A stretch of DNA of 45,673 nt from Acidimicrobiaceae bacterium. Lineage in GTDB: Bacteria > Actinomycetota > Acidimicrobiia > Acidimicrobiales > UBA8190. Position 1 is the stretch's first letter. Each line of letters opens with the position of its first letter. Positions 7,478 to 15,665 of this stretch are shown here, one piece after another. The notes beneath the pieces are model-generated. The model was given only the letters and a program-made list of their open reading frames with translations. It ran no database searches and was not told where the DNA came from. The stretch spans positions 1 to 45,673 of the forward strand of contig PLZB01000008.1 in NCBI GenBank assembly GCA_003151955.1, in the 5' to 3' direction. The position numbers and the translations under genes were made by a program.

Positions 7478-9027
7478 CGCCCGAGGAACGACTGGCCGAG
7501 CTGTTCAGCCGGGGGACCCGAGCCCTGGCCACCGACGACACCCTGGCCGCCGTCCACCGCCGCGTCCATCGGATCCGCCGGGCTCGGCGGATCCGCCGCC
7601 TGGCCGCCCCGCTGATCCTCGTCGTCCTCGTCGTCGCCGTCGTCGTCCCCCTGACCACCATTTCCGGATCCACCTCCCGAACCCCCCTGGCGAACCCTGC
7701 CGTCCTCCCCGAAGGCCAGATCCTGGCCTCCGACGGCACCGTCCTGGCCCGCTCGACCCCGGCCGGGGTCCGGGACTATCCCCAGGGGGCTCTCTACGAC
7801 GACATCGTCGGCTTCAACTCGCCCCTCTACGGGCCCTTCGGGGTCGAGCAGTCCTACGCCGCCGACCTCCGGGACAGCCGGTCCGGGGCGGTGACCCTGA
7901 CGGTGGTACCCAGTCTCCAGCAGGCCGCCGCCACCGCCCTCGGGAACAAGACGGGGGCCGTGGTGGTCCTCAACCCGTCGACCGGGGCCATCCTGGCCAT
8001 GGACTCCACCCCCACCTTCGACCCCAACCCCCTGGCCCAACCCGACCTCAACGCCGAGAAGGCGGCCTGGACCGCCGACAACGTCAGCAACCCCTCCTAC
8101 GACCCCTACCAGCAGCTGGCTCCCCGGAACGGCCTCAACATGGCCTACCAGGACACCTGGCCCCCCGGCTCCACCATGAAGCCCCTGACGGCCGCCGCCG
8201 CCTACGACCACGACCCCAGCCTGGTCACGAAGGCCTACCCCGTCCTGGGCTGCATCCCCCCGGCCATCCCGGCCGGCCAGCCCGAACCCGTCCTCCCCGG
8301 GACCACCAAGGCCCTCTGCAACTTCGGGACCACCTACCCGTCCGCCGCCAGCACCGGCTGCGGGGGAACCGTCGCCGACATGCTTCCCCCCGCCTGCGAC
8401 ACCGGCTTCGCCCTGGTCGGTCTCGACCTCGGGGCCCAGAATCTCAGTGCCGAGGCCACCTCCTTCGGCTTCAACCAGCAGCCCCCCGTCGACCTCCCCC
8501 ACAACACCTTCCAGGTCTCGCAGTTCCCCAGCCAGCAGACCCTGGAGCAGAACGTCCCCTTCCAGGCCTACTCGGCCATCGGCCAGGGCGACGTCCAGGC
8601 CACCCCCCTCCAGATGGCCCTGGTGGCCTCGGCCTTCGCCAACCGGGGCATCATCATGACCCCCCACGTCATGGCCGAGATCGGCGACTCCGACGGCAAC
8701 GTCGTGTCCAAGTACTCCCCCGCCCAGTGGCTCCGGGCCACCTCCCCCGCCACCGCCGCCGCTCTCACCGGCCTGATGCAGTCGGTGGTCACCGGCGGCA
8801 CCGCCAATCCAGTCGGCTTCAACCCGGCCGACGACGTGGCCGCCATGACCGGCACGGCCCAGACCGGACACGGCTCCATCGACGCCTGGATGATCGCCTA
8901 CGCCCCGGCCAACAACCCCAAGGTGGCCGTGGCCGTGGTCATCCCCGACGCCCCCCTGGACCAGACCGGGGCCCAGTTCGTCGGGCCGGTCATGAAGCAG
9001 CTGATCACCGCTGCCCTCGGTCAGTAA
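7474..9027 (+). CDS. Membrane PBP-like protein at anti-sigma position, degenerate motifs
   Basis: 517 residues. Residues 1-42 form a basic cytoplasmic segment (LAAVHRRVHRIRRARRIRR) resembling the membrane partners of ECF sigma factors; 43-61 is a transmembrane helix; the rest is extracytoplasmic and follows PbpA-type class B penicillin-binding proteins (EGQILASDGTVLARS, GAVVVLNPSTGAILAM). The acylation motif SxxK is intact (Ser233-Thr-Met-Lys236). The SxN motif, SCNTAF in PbpA, reads ACDTGF (Ala307-Cys-Asp309), and KTG reads Met458-Thr-Gly. The dimerisation domain is short. Known family: D,D-transpeptidase. Inference: with two motifs lost and the gene coupled to a sigma factor, it is more likely a sensor/anti-sigma protein for beta-lactams or peptidoglycan pieces than an active enzyme. 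A weak transpeptidase is the alternative. Confidence 0.88.
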   Translation: MTPEERLAELFSRGTRALATDDTLAAVHRRVHRIRRARRIRRLAAPLILVVLVVAVVVPLTTISGSTSRTPLANPAVLPEGQILASDGTVLARSTPAGVRDYPQGALYDDIVGFNSPLYGPFGVEQSYAADLRDSRSGAVTLTVVPSLQQAAATALGNKTGAVVVLNPSTGAILAMDSTPTFDPNPLAQPDLNAEKAAWTADNVSNPSYDPYQQLAPRNGLNMAYQDTWPPGSTMKPLTAAAAYDHDPSLVTKAYPVLGCIPPAIPAGQPEPVLPGTTKALCNFGTTYPSAASTGCGGTVADMLPPACDTGFALVGLDLGAQNLSAEATSFGFNQQPPVDLPHNTFQVSQFPSQQTLEQNVPFQAYSAIGQGDVQATPLQMALVASAFANRGIIMTPHVMAEIGDSDGNVVSKYSPAQWLRATSPATAAALTGLMQSVVTGGTANPVGFNPADDVAAMTGTAQTGHGSIDAWMIAYAPANNPKVAVAVVIPDAPLDQTGAQFVGPVMKQLITAALGQ

Positions 9028-9038
9028 CCCGGGGGGCG

Positions 9039-9566
9039 TCAGCTTCCGGTCAGCTCCAGCAGGGCCGTCACCGTTCGCCAATTCCGGGCCGTGGCCGGGG
9101 CCAGGATCTTCAATCTGGGCGGCAGCTGGGCCCGACCCATCCCGTCGGGGAGGTGGAGGTAGATCTCCCTGCCGATGACGACGAACTCCTCCGGGGCCCA
9201 GGTGGCGGGATCGACGGCGGCGACGGCGGCCGGATCGGGTGGCTCGGTGAGGAACCCGACATGGAGCCTGGTCGGCTCCACCCCGGGGAAGGGGTTGGCG
9301 TCCACGACGGCGGCCAGCTCCGAGGCGGGGCGGACCATGACGGGGACGTCGAAGCCGGCCCGGGATGCGATGAGAGCCTCCAGCTCGGTCCGGAGCTCCT
9401 CCTCGGGCCGGGCCCCGTGGCTGAAGACGACGTTCCCGCTCTGGATGTAGGTCCGGACCCCCTCGAAGCCGGCACGCTCCATCCATCCCGACAGGTCCTT
9501 CATGGGGAGCTTCCGGTTCCCGCCCACGTTGATCCCCCGGAGGAGGGCGACCGAGGTCGTCGTCAT
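9039..9566 (-). CDS. DUF1697 family protein
   Basis: 175-residue cytoplasmic protein of the DUF1697 family, function unknown. Family hallmarks are VALLRGINVGGNRKLPMKDL at the N-terminus, FEGVRTYIQSGNVVF (residues ~33-48), and a C-terminal LPPRLKILAPATARNWRTVTAL. I chose ATG 9564-9566 because the family begins immediately before the LLRGINVGG motif. A further ATG nine codons upstream (9593) would add an unusual extension. It converges on the PBP-like gene with only 11 nt between stops. Confidence 0.9.
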   Translation of the reverse strand: MTTTSVALLRGINVGGNRKLPMKDLSGWMERAGFEGVRTYIQSGNVVFSHGARPEEELRTELEALIASRAGFDVPVMVRPASELAAVVDANPFPGVEPTRLHVGFLTEPPDPAAVAAVDPATWAPEEFVVIGREIYLHLPDGMGRAQLPPRLKILAPATARNWRTVTALLELTGS

Positions 9567-9615
9567 GGGCCCATTCTCCTCGATCGGTGGCATCCATTCC
9601 GGCGTGATAGGGTGT

Positions 9616-9634
9616 TATCAGATATGATACCGCC
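9616..9634 (+). promoter_or_regulatory. Operator/-10 region of the XRE gene
   Basis: TATCA-GATA-TGATA (9616-9629) is an inverted repeat overlapping a TATGAT -10 box (9623-9628) 6 nt before GTG 9635. This is the expected layout for autorepression of a leaderless transcript by the XRE protein encoded downstream. Confidence 0.55.
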
Positions 9635-10177
9635 GTGACGAAGAGCACCGAGCCATCGGAACTCGTCCGCGCCATGCGGCTGAATTGCGGGCTTTCCCTC
9701 CGGCAACTGGCGCTGCGCGCCCAAACGTCGGCCCCCACCCTGAGTACCTATGAGACGGGCGGCCATGAGCCCCGTCTCTCCACCCTCCACCGCCTTGCCG
9801 ACGCCGCCGGTTGTGATTTGGTGGTCGAGCTCCACCCCCGGCTCACCCACCCCGAACGTCGGGATCTCGAGATTCACCGGGCCGTGGCCGAGAAGCTCCG
9901 TGTGGACCCCGAGGACATTCGTCGCCGGGCTCTGGCCAAGATCGTCCGGGGCCGGTTGTCGGATCCTGACGGACACTCCGCCGCCTACGACGATGCCTGG
10001 GAAGGGCTTCTCAACGGGCCGCTCGAAGCGCTCCTTGCCACCATGATCTCGACCGATCAGGCGGCCAGGGATCTGCGGCAGGCAAGTCCCTTCGCGGGCG
10101 CCCTCGCCGACGCCGAACGTCTGGAGATCATCCAGCGGGTCTACACCGGGTTCCACGAAAGGGCACGGGCGCGATGA
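9635..10177 (+). CDS. XRE-family HTH protein (antitoxin-like partner)
   Basis: 180 residues. The N-terminal HTH (residues ~9-60: LVRAMRLNCGLSLRQLALRA, SAPTLSTYETGGHEPRLSTL) is followed by a helical domain (DLEIHRAVAEKLRVDPEDI...) of a kind found in HTH proteins paired with nucleotidyltransferase-like genes. GTG 9635 lies 6 nt after a TATGAT box, so translation is probably leaderless. It overlaps the next gene by 4 bp (ATGA at 10174-10177). The gene is intact while its partner is broken. Likely role: DNA-binding antitoxin or regulator. Confidence 0.8.
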   Translation: MTKSTEPSELVRAMRLNCGLSLRQLALRAQTSAPTLSTYETGGHEPRLSTLHRLADAAGCDLVVELHPRLTHPERRDLEIHRAVAEKLRVDPEDIRRRALAKIVRGRLSDPDGHSAAYDDAWEGLLNGPLEALLATMISTDQAARDLRQASPFAGALADAERLEIIQRVYTGFHERARAR

Positions 10178-10721
10178 AGTGGGAGGAACTCCTGCACCTC
10201 ATTCGGGCGGCAGGCGATGTCCTGGGAGAGGATCAGGTCATCATCGTTGGTTCGCAGGCGATCCTCGGGCAGTTTCCCGAAGGATTGCCGCGCCAGGTGA
10301 CCGTCTCGAGAGAAGCGGACGTCATGGCGATCAACGACCCCGACGGTTCGAAGGCGATGCTCCTCAAGCGCCATCGGCGAATTCAGCCCGTTCCACGACC
10401 GGAACGACTTCTACGCCGAAGGGGTGGAGTCGGAGCTGGCGACCTTTCCCCGGGGTTGGAGGGAGCGGGTTGATCCCGGTGAATGCAGCCTCTACGAACG
10501 GAGTCACCGGCTTCTGCGCTGAGATTCACGACATCTGCGTCGCCAAGCTCGTGGCCCGGCCGGCCGAAGGACACCGACTCTGTGAGGGCTCTCCTCGTCT
10601 CCGGGCATGCTCAGCCCAAGGTCGTCGTGGAACGCATCCTGGAGACGGAGATCTCCGAAGAACGCCAGCAGGATCTGCTGACGTGGATGAGGGCAGTGGC
10701 AAGACCCGGGCGTCGCACCGC
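10174..10721 (+). pseudogene. Nucleotidyltransferase-like toxin gene with three frameshifts
   Basis: Four segments of one protein lie in successive frames: MKWEELLHLIRAAGDVLGED to GSKAMLL (10174-~10365), GEFSPFHDRNDFYAEGVESEL to RGWRER (~10370-10449), LIPVNAASTNGVTGFCAEIHDICVAKLVA (~10451-10550), and VRALLVSGHAQPKVVVERIL to MRAVARPGRR (~10570-10720). Each junction shifts +1, so the three together restore the original frame. The nucleotidyltransferase pattern is visible: VGSQAIL, then READVMAIND. I associate it with DUF6036-type nucleotidyltransferases paired with HTH proteins, from memory of the family. The original stop was probably lost where the convergent propeller gene ends (10722). Translation of the first frame would give ~99 residues with a scrambled tail. 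Confidence 0.75.
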
Positions 10722-11978
10722 TCAGCTTGCGGTGGTGTTCGTGGTGGTAACCGGCAGAGGCAGGGCCAGCTCCCCCTTGGCCGCTCCCGTCGAGGTGTCC
10801 ACGACGTGGAGCAGACCCTGGTCGGCGTCGACCACGTAGGCGGTGCCACCGTCGGCGGAGAGGGCCACCGTCACGGGGTCGCTCCCCACCGGGAAGGCTC
10901 TCAGCTTTCCGGTGGTGAAGTCGGCGGTCAGGAGGTCCTGGCCGACCGTCCCGGCCCCGATGGTGTGGTCCGTCCCGGTCACCGCCACCACCTGCCCAGG
11001 GCCCGGCCCGGCGGCGATGCCGAAGGGGCAGCCGTCGACGGACGGGACGGCGAGGGTGAGCACGACCTGGAAGCTGGTCGCGTCGATCTCGGTCAGCTGA
11101 CAGCTGACCTTGTCGGCCACGTAGGCGTCACGGCCGTCGGGGGAGAGGGCCAGGAAGAAGGGACCTGCTCCCACCGGGATGTTGGCCACCACCGCCCCCG
11201 AGGTGGCATCGAGGACCACGACTTTGTCGTCGGCCGGGACCGTCCCCCCAGAGGTGATCAAGCCGCTGCCCGCCCCCACTTCCCCGAAGAGGTCGGCCAT
11301 GCCCACCCAGACCTTCGTCCCGTCCGGGCTCAGGGCCACGCTGGTGGGTTCCGACAGGCCCGGACCCCCGCCCAGCCCGAATGGGTCGAACGCGGGGACG
11401 ACCTGGAGGCTGGCCGTGTCGATCTCGGTGACCGCTCCCCCCGTCCCGAGGGTCCCGGCACTGGTCACATAGGCGCGGTGGCCGTCGGGGGAGAAAGCGA
11501 CGTCGATGGCCCCCGACCCCACCGTCACGGTCCCGACGACGGTGTCCCCGGCCGTCGCCACCACTGAGACGCTGGAGCTGGAGGGGGAGGACGCCAGGGG
11601 CTGGACCAGTCCGGTGTCGACCACCCAGACCTGGGAGCCGTCCGGGGAGACAGCCAGACCCGAGGGGTCCGGCCCGACCCCGATGGCCGTGGTGGCCCCG
11701 CTGGCCAGGTCGATGACGACGAGCCGGTCCTGGCTCGGCTCGGTCACGTAGGCCCGGGTCCGATCGGGCGAGAGGGCGACGTCCATCCCGTTGATGGAGG
11801 GGGACGGCAGGGTGAAGGACCCGATGTTGTCGAATGCGTGCCCGATGGCCACCCCGATGGCCCCAAGGGCCGCAGCTCCCAGGAGGATCAGGCCAATGAT
11901 GACTGCCACCACGATGGCCACGATCTTGCCCGGCGTCCGGCCCAGTCGGGGCGGCATCCACACCGGTACAGACACCAT
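10722..11978 (-). CDS. Membrane-anchored YVTN/YncE-like beta-propeller protein
   Basis: 418 residues. A signal-anchor helix at about residues 14-40 (IVAIVVAVIIGLILLGAAALGAIG) is followed by a seven-bladed-type propeller of repeated units: VALSPDRTRAYVTEP, LAVSPDGSQVWVVDT, VAFSPDGHRAYVTSA, VALSPDGTKVWVGMA, LALSPDGRDAYVADK, VALSADGGTAYVVDA. Such proteins are extracytoplasmic binding or scaffold modules; no ligand can be read from the sequence. I chose ATG 11976-11978 because ACGGAGGG lies 5-12 nt upstream; ATG 12029 is an in-frame alternative. CGGAAC (11994-11999) and GTTCCG (12007-12012) form an inverted repeat in the leader. Its stop abuts the decayed nucleotidyltransferase gene. Confidence 0.85.
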   Translation of the reverse strand: MVSVPVWMPPRLGRTPGKIVAIVVAVIIGLILLGAAALGAIGVAIGHAFDNIGSFTLPSPSINGMDVALSPDRTRAYVTEPSQDRLVVIDLASGATTAIGVGPDPSGLAVSPDGSQVWVVDTGLVQPLASSPSSSSVSVVATAGDTVVGTVTVGSGAIDVAFSPDGHRAYVTSAGTLGTGGAVTEIDTASLQVVPAFDPFGLGGGPGLSEPTSVALSPDGTKVWVGMADLFGEVGAGSGLITSGGTVPADDKVVVLDATSGAVVANIPVGAGPFFLALSPDGRDAYVADKVSCQLTEIDATSFQVVLTLAVPSVDGCPFGIAAGPGPGQVVAVTGTDHTIGAGTVGQDLLTADFTTGKLRAFPVGSDPVTVALSADGGTAYVVDADQGLLHVVDTSTGAAKGELALPLPVTTTNTTAS

Positions 11979-12126
11979 GACGGCCCTCCGTTTCGGAACC
12001 GCAATAGTTCCGTCATCGAACCGTAACATTCTCGGCTGGGCTGACCCGGGGAGCCGGCTGGGACTTCCCTGGGATTCCCCAGCCTCCCGGGGGAGGGCTC
12101 CCTCCCGACCCCTCCCATCCAAATGC

Positions 12127-12160
12127 TTGACAGATTGACAATATTCGGTAATATGTCAAT
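12127..12160 (+). promoter_or_regulatory. Near-consensus promoter with TetR operator
   Basis: TTGACA (12127-12132), 16-nt spacer, TAATAT (12149-12154), then 7 nt to ATG 12162: a strong leaderless sigma-70-type promoter. ATTGACA (12134-12140) and TGTCAAT (12154-12160) are perfect arms of a 27-bp palindrome covering spacer and -10, so a bound TetR dimer would block RNA polymerase. Confidence 0.8.
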
Positions 12161-12161
12161 C

Positions 12162-12752
12162 ATGCCGGACGCCACACCGACCCTCGATCGGATCCGTCTG
12201 GCCGCCCTCGAGATCGCCTCCATCCACGGGATCGCCCGCCTCTCGGTGGGGGACGTGGCCCGCCGGGCCGGACTCTCCCGGCAGACCCTCTACAAGCACT
12301 TCCCCTCCAAGGACGCCCTCGTCGACGACGTCGTGGCCCAGGAGGCCGGGGCCATCGTGGCCGAGGTCGTCGCCGCCGTGAATGCCGCCGACGGCCCCGA
12401 GGCCGCCCTGGAGCAGGCCGTTGCCACCGTCCTCCGGATCACCCGGGAGCACCCCCTCCTCGACCGGCTCGTCCGGACCGAGCCCGAGGCCCTCCTCCCC
12501 CTCCTCGTCGCCGACGGAGGCACGGTCGTCCTCCTGGTCCGGTCCGCCGTCGAGGCCGTTCTGGGCACGAAGCTCCCCGAACTCTCCCCTTTCGACCTCC
12601 GCCGCCTGGCCGACATGGTCTCCCGGCTCCTCATCAGCTACTCCGTCTCCGCCCCCGACGACCCCCCCGAGCTGGTGGCGGCCTCGGTGGCCGCCTTCCT
12701 CACCCACGGCGTCCTGGTCCGGGGTGCCCTCACCACCGAGCAGCCGGTATGA
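12162..12752 (+). CDS. TetR-family transcriptional regulator
   Basis: 196-residue repressor-type regulator. The N-terminal HTH spans residues ~7-53 (RIRLAALEIASIHGIARLSV, DVARRAGLSRQTLYKHFPSKDALV). The C-terminal part is the helical ligand-binding/dimerisation domain. I prefer ATG 12162 because the -10 box ends 7 nt upstream; ATGs at 12153 and 12123 would fall inside the promoter. It overlaps the alkB gene by 4 bp (ATGA, 12749-12752), so it probably autoregulates and controls the hydroxylase, with an alkane or oxidation product as plausible inducer. Confidence 0.93.
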   Translation: MPDATPTLDRIRLAALEIASIHGIARLSVGDVARRAGLSRQTLYKHFPSKDALVDDVVAQEAGAIVAEVVAAVNAADGPEAALEQAVATVLRITREHPLLDRLVRTEPEALLPLLVADGGTVVLLVRSAVEAVLGTKLPELSPFDLRRLADMVSRLLISYSVSAPDDPPELVAASVAAFLTHGVLVRGALTTEQPV

Positions 12753-13996
12753 CCGTCGCCCCCGATCCCCAGGAGGACCCCGTGTCCCTCACCCCCGCCG
12801 CCGACCCCACCCTCGACGACTCCGCCCCCCGGGACGGCGCCGACGACTCCGCCGAGCACGGCCGCTGGCGGGACCGCAAGAAGGCCCTCTGGCTCCTCGG
12901 CCTCGTCGTTCCCGTCCTCCCCTTCGGGGCCTGGGAGCTCTACCAGGCCAGCGGCTTCGGTCTCCTCCTCTGGATGGGGCCCCTCTGGATCCTGGCCGTC
13001 ATCCCCCTCCTCGACCTCCTCATCGGGGTGAACACCCTCAACCCCCCCGAGTGGGCCACGGCCCAGCTCGAGGCCGACCGGTTCTACCGCTGGTGCACCT
13101 TCCTCTTCCTCCCCCTCCAGGTCACCGGTCTCGTCTTCGGGGTCTGGGTGGTGGCCCGCCACCACCTGAACCTCTTCGAGCTCCTGGGCTGGGCCTCGAC
13201 CGTCGGCTCGGTCGGGGGGATCGGCATCGCCAACGCCCACGAGCTCGGCCACAAGCGGGAGCACCTCGAGCGCTGGCTCTCCCGGATCGTCCTGGCCCAG
13301 ACCGCCTACGGCCACTTCTACGTCGAGCACAACCGGGGCCACCACTCCCGGGTGGCCACCCCCGAGGACCCCGCCACCTCCCGCCTGGGCCAGTCCTTCT
13401 GGGCCTTCCTCCCCCGGACCGTCATCGGCGGGATCCGCTCCGGCTGGTCCCTCGAGGCCAGCCGGCTCCGCCGGGAGGGACACCGCCCCCTCGACGGCCG
13501 GAACCGGATCCTCCAGGCCTGGGCCATGACCCTCCTCCTCTTCGGGGGCCTCGTCGCCGCCTTCGGCGTCCGGGTCCTCCCCTTCCTCGCCGTCCAGGCC
13601 GTCTTCGGCTTCTCCCTCCTCGAGGTCGTCAACTACGTCGAGCACTACGGCCTCCTCCGCCAGAAGGTCGCCAACGGCCGCTACGAGCGCTGCCGGCCCG
13701 AGCACAGCTGGAACTCCGACCACCTGGCCTCGAACGTCTTCCTCTACAACCTCGAGCGCCACTCCGACCACCACGCCAACCCCACCCGCCGCTTCCAGAC
13801 CCTCCGGACCTTCGAGGAGGCCCCCCAGCTCCCCTCCGGCTACGGCGGGATGATCCTCCTCGCCTACATCCCCCCCCTCTGGCGCCGGGTCATGGACCCC
13901 CGGGTCGTCGCCCTCTACGACGGCGACCTCTCCCGGGCCAACATCCAGCCCCGGAAGCGGGCCCAGCTCGAGCGCCGCTACGGCAGGGCGGTCTGA
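12749..13996 (+). CDS. alkB: Alkane 1-monooxygenase AlkB
   Basis: 415-residue membrane diiron hydroxylase that oxidises the terminal carbon of n-alkanes to primary alcohols. The histidine boxes are all present: HELGHK (~164-169), EHNRGHH (~193-199), LERHSDHHAN (near 335), plus the AlkB signature NYVEHYGL. Hydrophobic segments precede and separate them. It needs rubredoxin and rubredoxin reductase, neither fused nor encoded in this window. Co-transcribed with the TetR gene through an ATGA overlap. The ~40-residue acidic N-terminal extension is not conserved in the family; an internal GTG in that stretch is an alternative start. Confidence 0.96.
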   Translation: MTVAPDPQEDPVSLTPAADPTLDDSAPRDGADDSAEHGRWRDRKKALWLLGLVVPVLPFGAWELYQASGFGLLLWMGPLWILAVIPLLDLLIGVNTLNPPEWATAQLEADRFYRWCTFLFLPLQVTGLVFGVWVVARHHLNLFELLGWASTVGSVGGIGIANAHELGHKREHLERWLSRIVLAQTAYGHFYVEHNRGHHSRVATPEDPATSRLGQSFWAFLPRTVIGGIRSGWSLEASRLRREGHRPLDGRNRILQAWAMTLLLFGGLVAAFGVRVLPFLAVQAVFGFSLLEVVNYVEHYGLLRQKVANGRYERCRPEHSWNSDHLASNVFLYNLERHSDHHANPTRRFQTLRTFEEAPQLPSGYGGMILLAYIPPLWRRVMDPRVVALYDGDLSRANIQPRKRAQLERRYGRAV

Positions 13997-14070
13997 CCGG
14001 CCTCAGCGCCCTCGCTCTGGGTGTAGAAATAGGTGGCAAAATAGCGTCGAACGCAACATAGCCTAGAATA

Positions 14071-14099
14071 TTGACAACGACACACCCTGCTGGCAGGCT
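14071..14099 (+). promoter_or_regulatory. Promoter of the AbiE operon
   Basis: TTGACA (14071-14076), 17-nt spacer, CAGGCT (14094-14099), then 6 nt to ATG 14106, giving a leaderless message. ATAGCGTCGA (14041-14050) upstream is identical to the first ten bases of the higB palindrome. Confidence 0.6.
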
Positions 14100-14105
14100 C
14101 GGGGG

Positions 14106-14888
14106 ATGGCCAGAGCCGCCCTCGCCGAGCTTCCCGACCGCTTTCTTTCCGAGGGCAAGACGTCGTTCACTGCGGTCGAAGCCGCGACGGCGTCCGGAGT
14201 TCGAGCGGATCGCGTCTACCCGGGTCTGAAGCGGCTCGCTGATAGGGGTCTGATCTTCTCGCCGGCCCGAGGCTTCTACGTCCCCATCCCCCCGGAGTTC
14301 CGATCCTGGAGGTCCGTGCCGGCCTCTCACTTCATCGACCCGATGATGGGGCACCTCGGACGCAGATACTACGTGGGGCTCTTGTCCGCCGCCGAGTTGC
14401 ACGGTGCCGCCCACCAGCGCCCCCAGTCCTTCCAGGTGATGGTGGCCAAGGCGTTCCCCGGACGGCGGGTCGGCCGTATCACGTTGGACTTCTTCCTCAC
14501 CACGCGCTTCGAATCGGCCTCGACAGTCCGCAAGGGAACTCCGACGGGCGGTCTCATCCTGGCCACCCCGGAGACGACGGTGCTTGACCTGGCTTCCAGG
14601 ATCCGGCCGGGCGGAGGTCTCGACAATGTCGCCACGGTGATCACCGAGCTGGCCCTCGAAGGTCTCCTCGACCTGACGGTCCTGAGGGAGGTTGCAAGGA
14701 GGTATCCCGCGTCGGCCGTGCGACGGGTTGGTTGGATCCTCGAGCGATTCTCCTCCCTCGACCTGGGTGGCGGACTTGGGTCCGGCTCCGTCGCCCCAAC
14801 CCAGTTGGACCCGGACGGCGGACGTCGTGGCCCGATCGACCGGAGATGGCAGATCATCGTCAACACCGTCGTGCAGCCCGACCTGTGA
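14106..14888 (+). CDS. abiEi: AbiEi-type antitoxin/repressor
   Basis: 260-residue antitoxin half of a type IV AbiE system. The N-terminal winged helix (residues ~14-60: SFTAVEAATASGVRADRVYP, LKRLADRGLIF) is followed by the AbiEi domain (YYVGLLSAAELHGAAHQRPQ, then LATPETTVLDLASRI). In the characterised system AbiEi represses the operon and counteracts the nucleotidyltransferase toxin without stable binding. The start follows a leaderless promoter. The stop overlaps the next gene as GTGA (14885-14888). Codon use is looser (TCC/TCT, GCG, CGC, AAG-TTG) than in neighbouring core genes, suggesting horizontal acquisition. Confidence 0.9.
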   Translation: MARAALAELPDRFLSEGKTSFTAVEAATASGVRADRVYPGLKRLADRGLIFSPARGFYVPIPPEFRSWRSVPASHFIDPMMGHLGRRYYVGLLSAAELHGAAHQRPQSFQVMVAKAFPGRRVGRITLDFFLTTRFESASTVRKGTPTGGLILATPETTVLDLASRIRPGGGLDNVATVITELALEGLLDLTVLREVARRYPASAVRRVGWILERFSSLDLGGGLGSGSVAPTQLDPDGGRRGPIDRRWQIIVNTVVQPDL

Positions 14889-15655
14889 TCCCTGCCGCGC
14901 ACATCACACATTGGTCGAACCGCGTCCCATGGCCGACTCGTGACCAGGTGGAACAGGATCTGATCCTCTCCCGCCTCATCATTGGCATCTCCTCGCATAT
15001 CGAGCTGGCGTCCGAGCTCGTCTTTCGGGGGGGCACCTGCCTGCACAAGCTCCACCTCCCCGCTCCCCTCCGATACAGCGAGGACCTCGACTATGTGCGG
15101 GTCAGCCGAACTCCGATCGGGCCCGTCTTCGACGCCCTCCGCGACGTCGGAGCCGAGATGGGGTTCAGCTCCCGCACCGAGATCACGGTGCACCCGAAGA
15201 TCCGTTACAGCGCAGTCTTCGACTCTGGCATCGCCATGCGCATCAAGGTCGAGATCAACACCCACGAGACCAGTCCGGCCCGTCCTCTCATCCGCATCCC
15301 ACACGTGGTGGAATCACCCTGGTGGGCCGGCCGCGGCGACGTTCTGACGTTCACCCCCACCGAACTTCTTGCCACGAAACTCCGTGCGCTCCACCAACGG
15401 CGCAAAGGGAGAGATCTCTTCGATCTCTGGCTCGGTCTCACGCATCTCGGTCTCGATCCCCTCGAGATCGTCGCTTGCCTGGCGCCCTATCGTCCGTCCG
15501 GGTACACGAGCAAGGCGGCCCTGGCGACATTCAACGGCCACATGACGAACACAGCCTTCCGGAGGGACATGGAACCTCTCGTTGCCGCGGATCTGGGCTA
15601 TGACATAGAAGAGGCCGCCCAGATCGTTGCCACCGAGCTCCTCGAACTGGTCTGA
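14885..15655 (+). CDS. abiEii: AbiEii nucleotidyltransferase toxin
   Basis: 256-residue toxin of the AbiEii/MenT-like nucleotidyltransferase family; characterised relatives transfer nucleotides to tRNA or other targets and cause abortive infection or growth arrest. Motifs are FRGGTCLHKLH (Gly49-Gly-Thr51, Lys55), SEDLDYV (Asp67, Asp69), and the family block TELLATKLRALHQRRKGRDL (~159-178) with Lys/Arg/Asp residues of the active site. All key residues are present and the frame is open, so the toxin looks functional. GTG 14885 overlaps the antitoxin stop. It converges on the RDD gene with 10 nt between stops. Confidence 0.92.
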   Translation: MIPAAHITHWSNRVPWPTRDQVEQDLILSRLIIGISSHIELASELVFRGGTCLHKLHLPAPLRYSEDLDYVRVSRTPIGPVFDALRDVGAEMGFSSRTEITVHPKIRYSAVFDSGIAMRIKVEINTHETSPARPLIRIPHVVESPWWAGRGDVLTFTPTELLATKLRALHQRRKGRDLFDLWLGLTHLGLDPLEIVACLAPYRPSGYTSKAALATFNGHMTNTAFRRDMEPLVAADLGYDIEEAAQIVATELLELV

Positions 15656-15665
15656 GTTGCCCTCC

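Noticed and set aside
7357..9738. 793-codon open frame on the minus strand
   Set aside because: It covers the PBP-like gene in antisense and has no recognisable domain; a by-product of very high GC.
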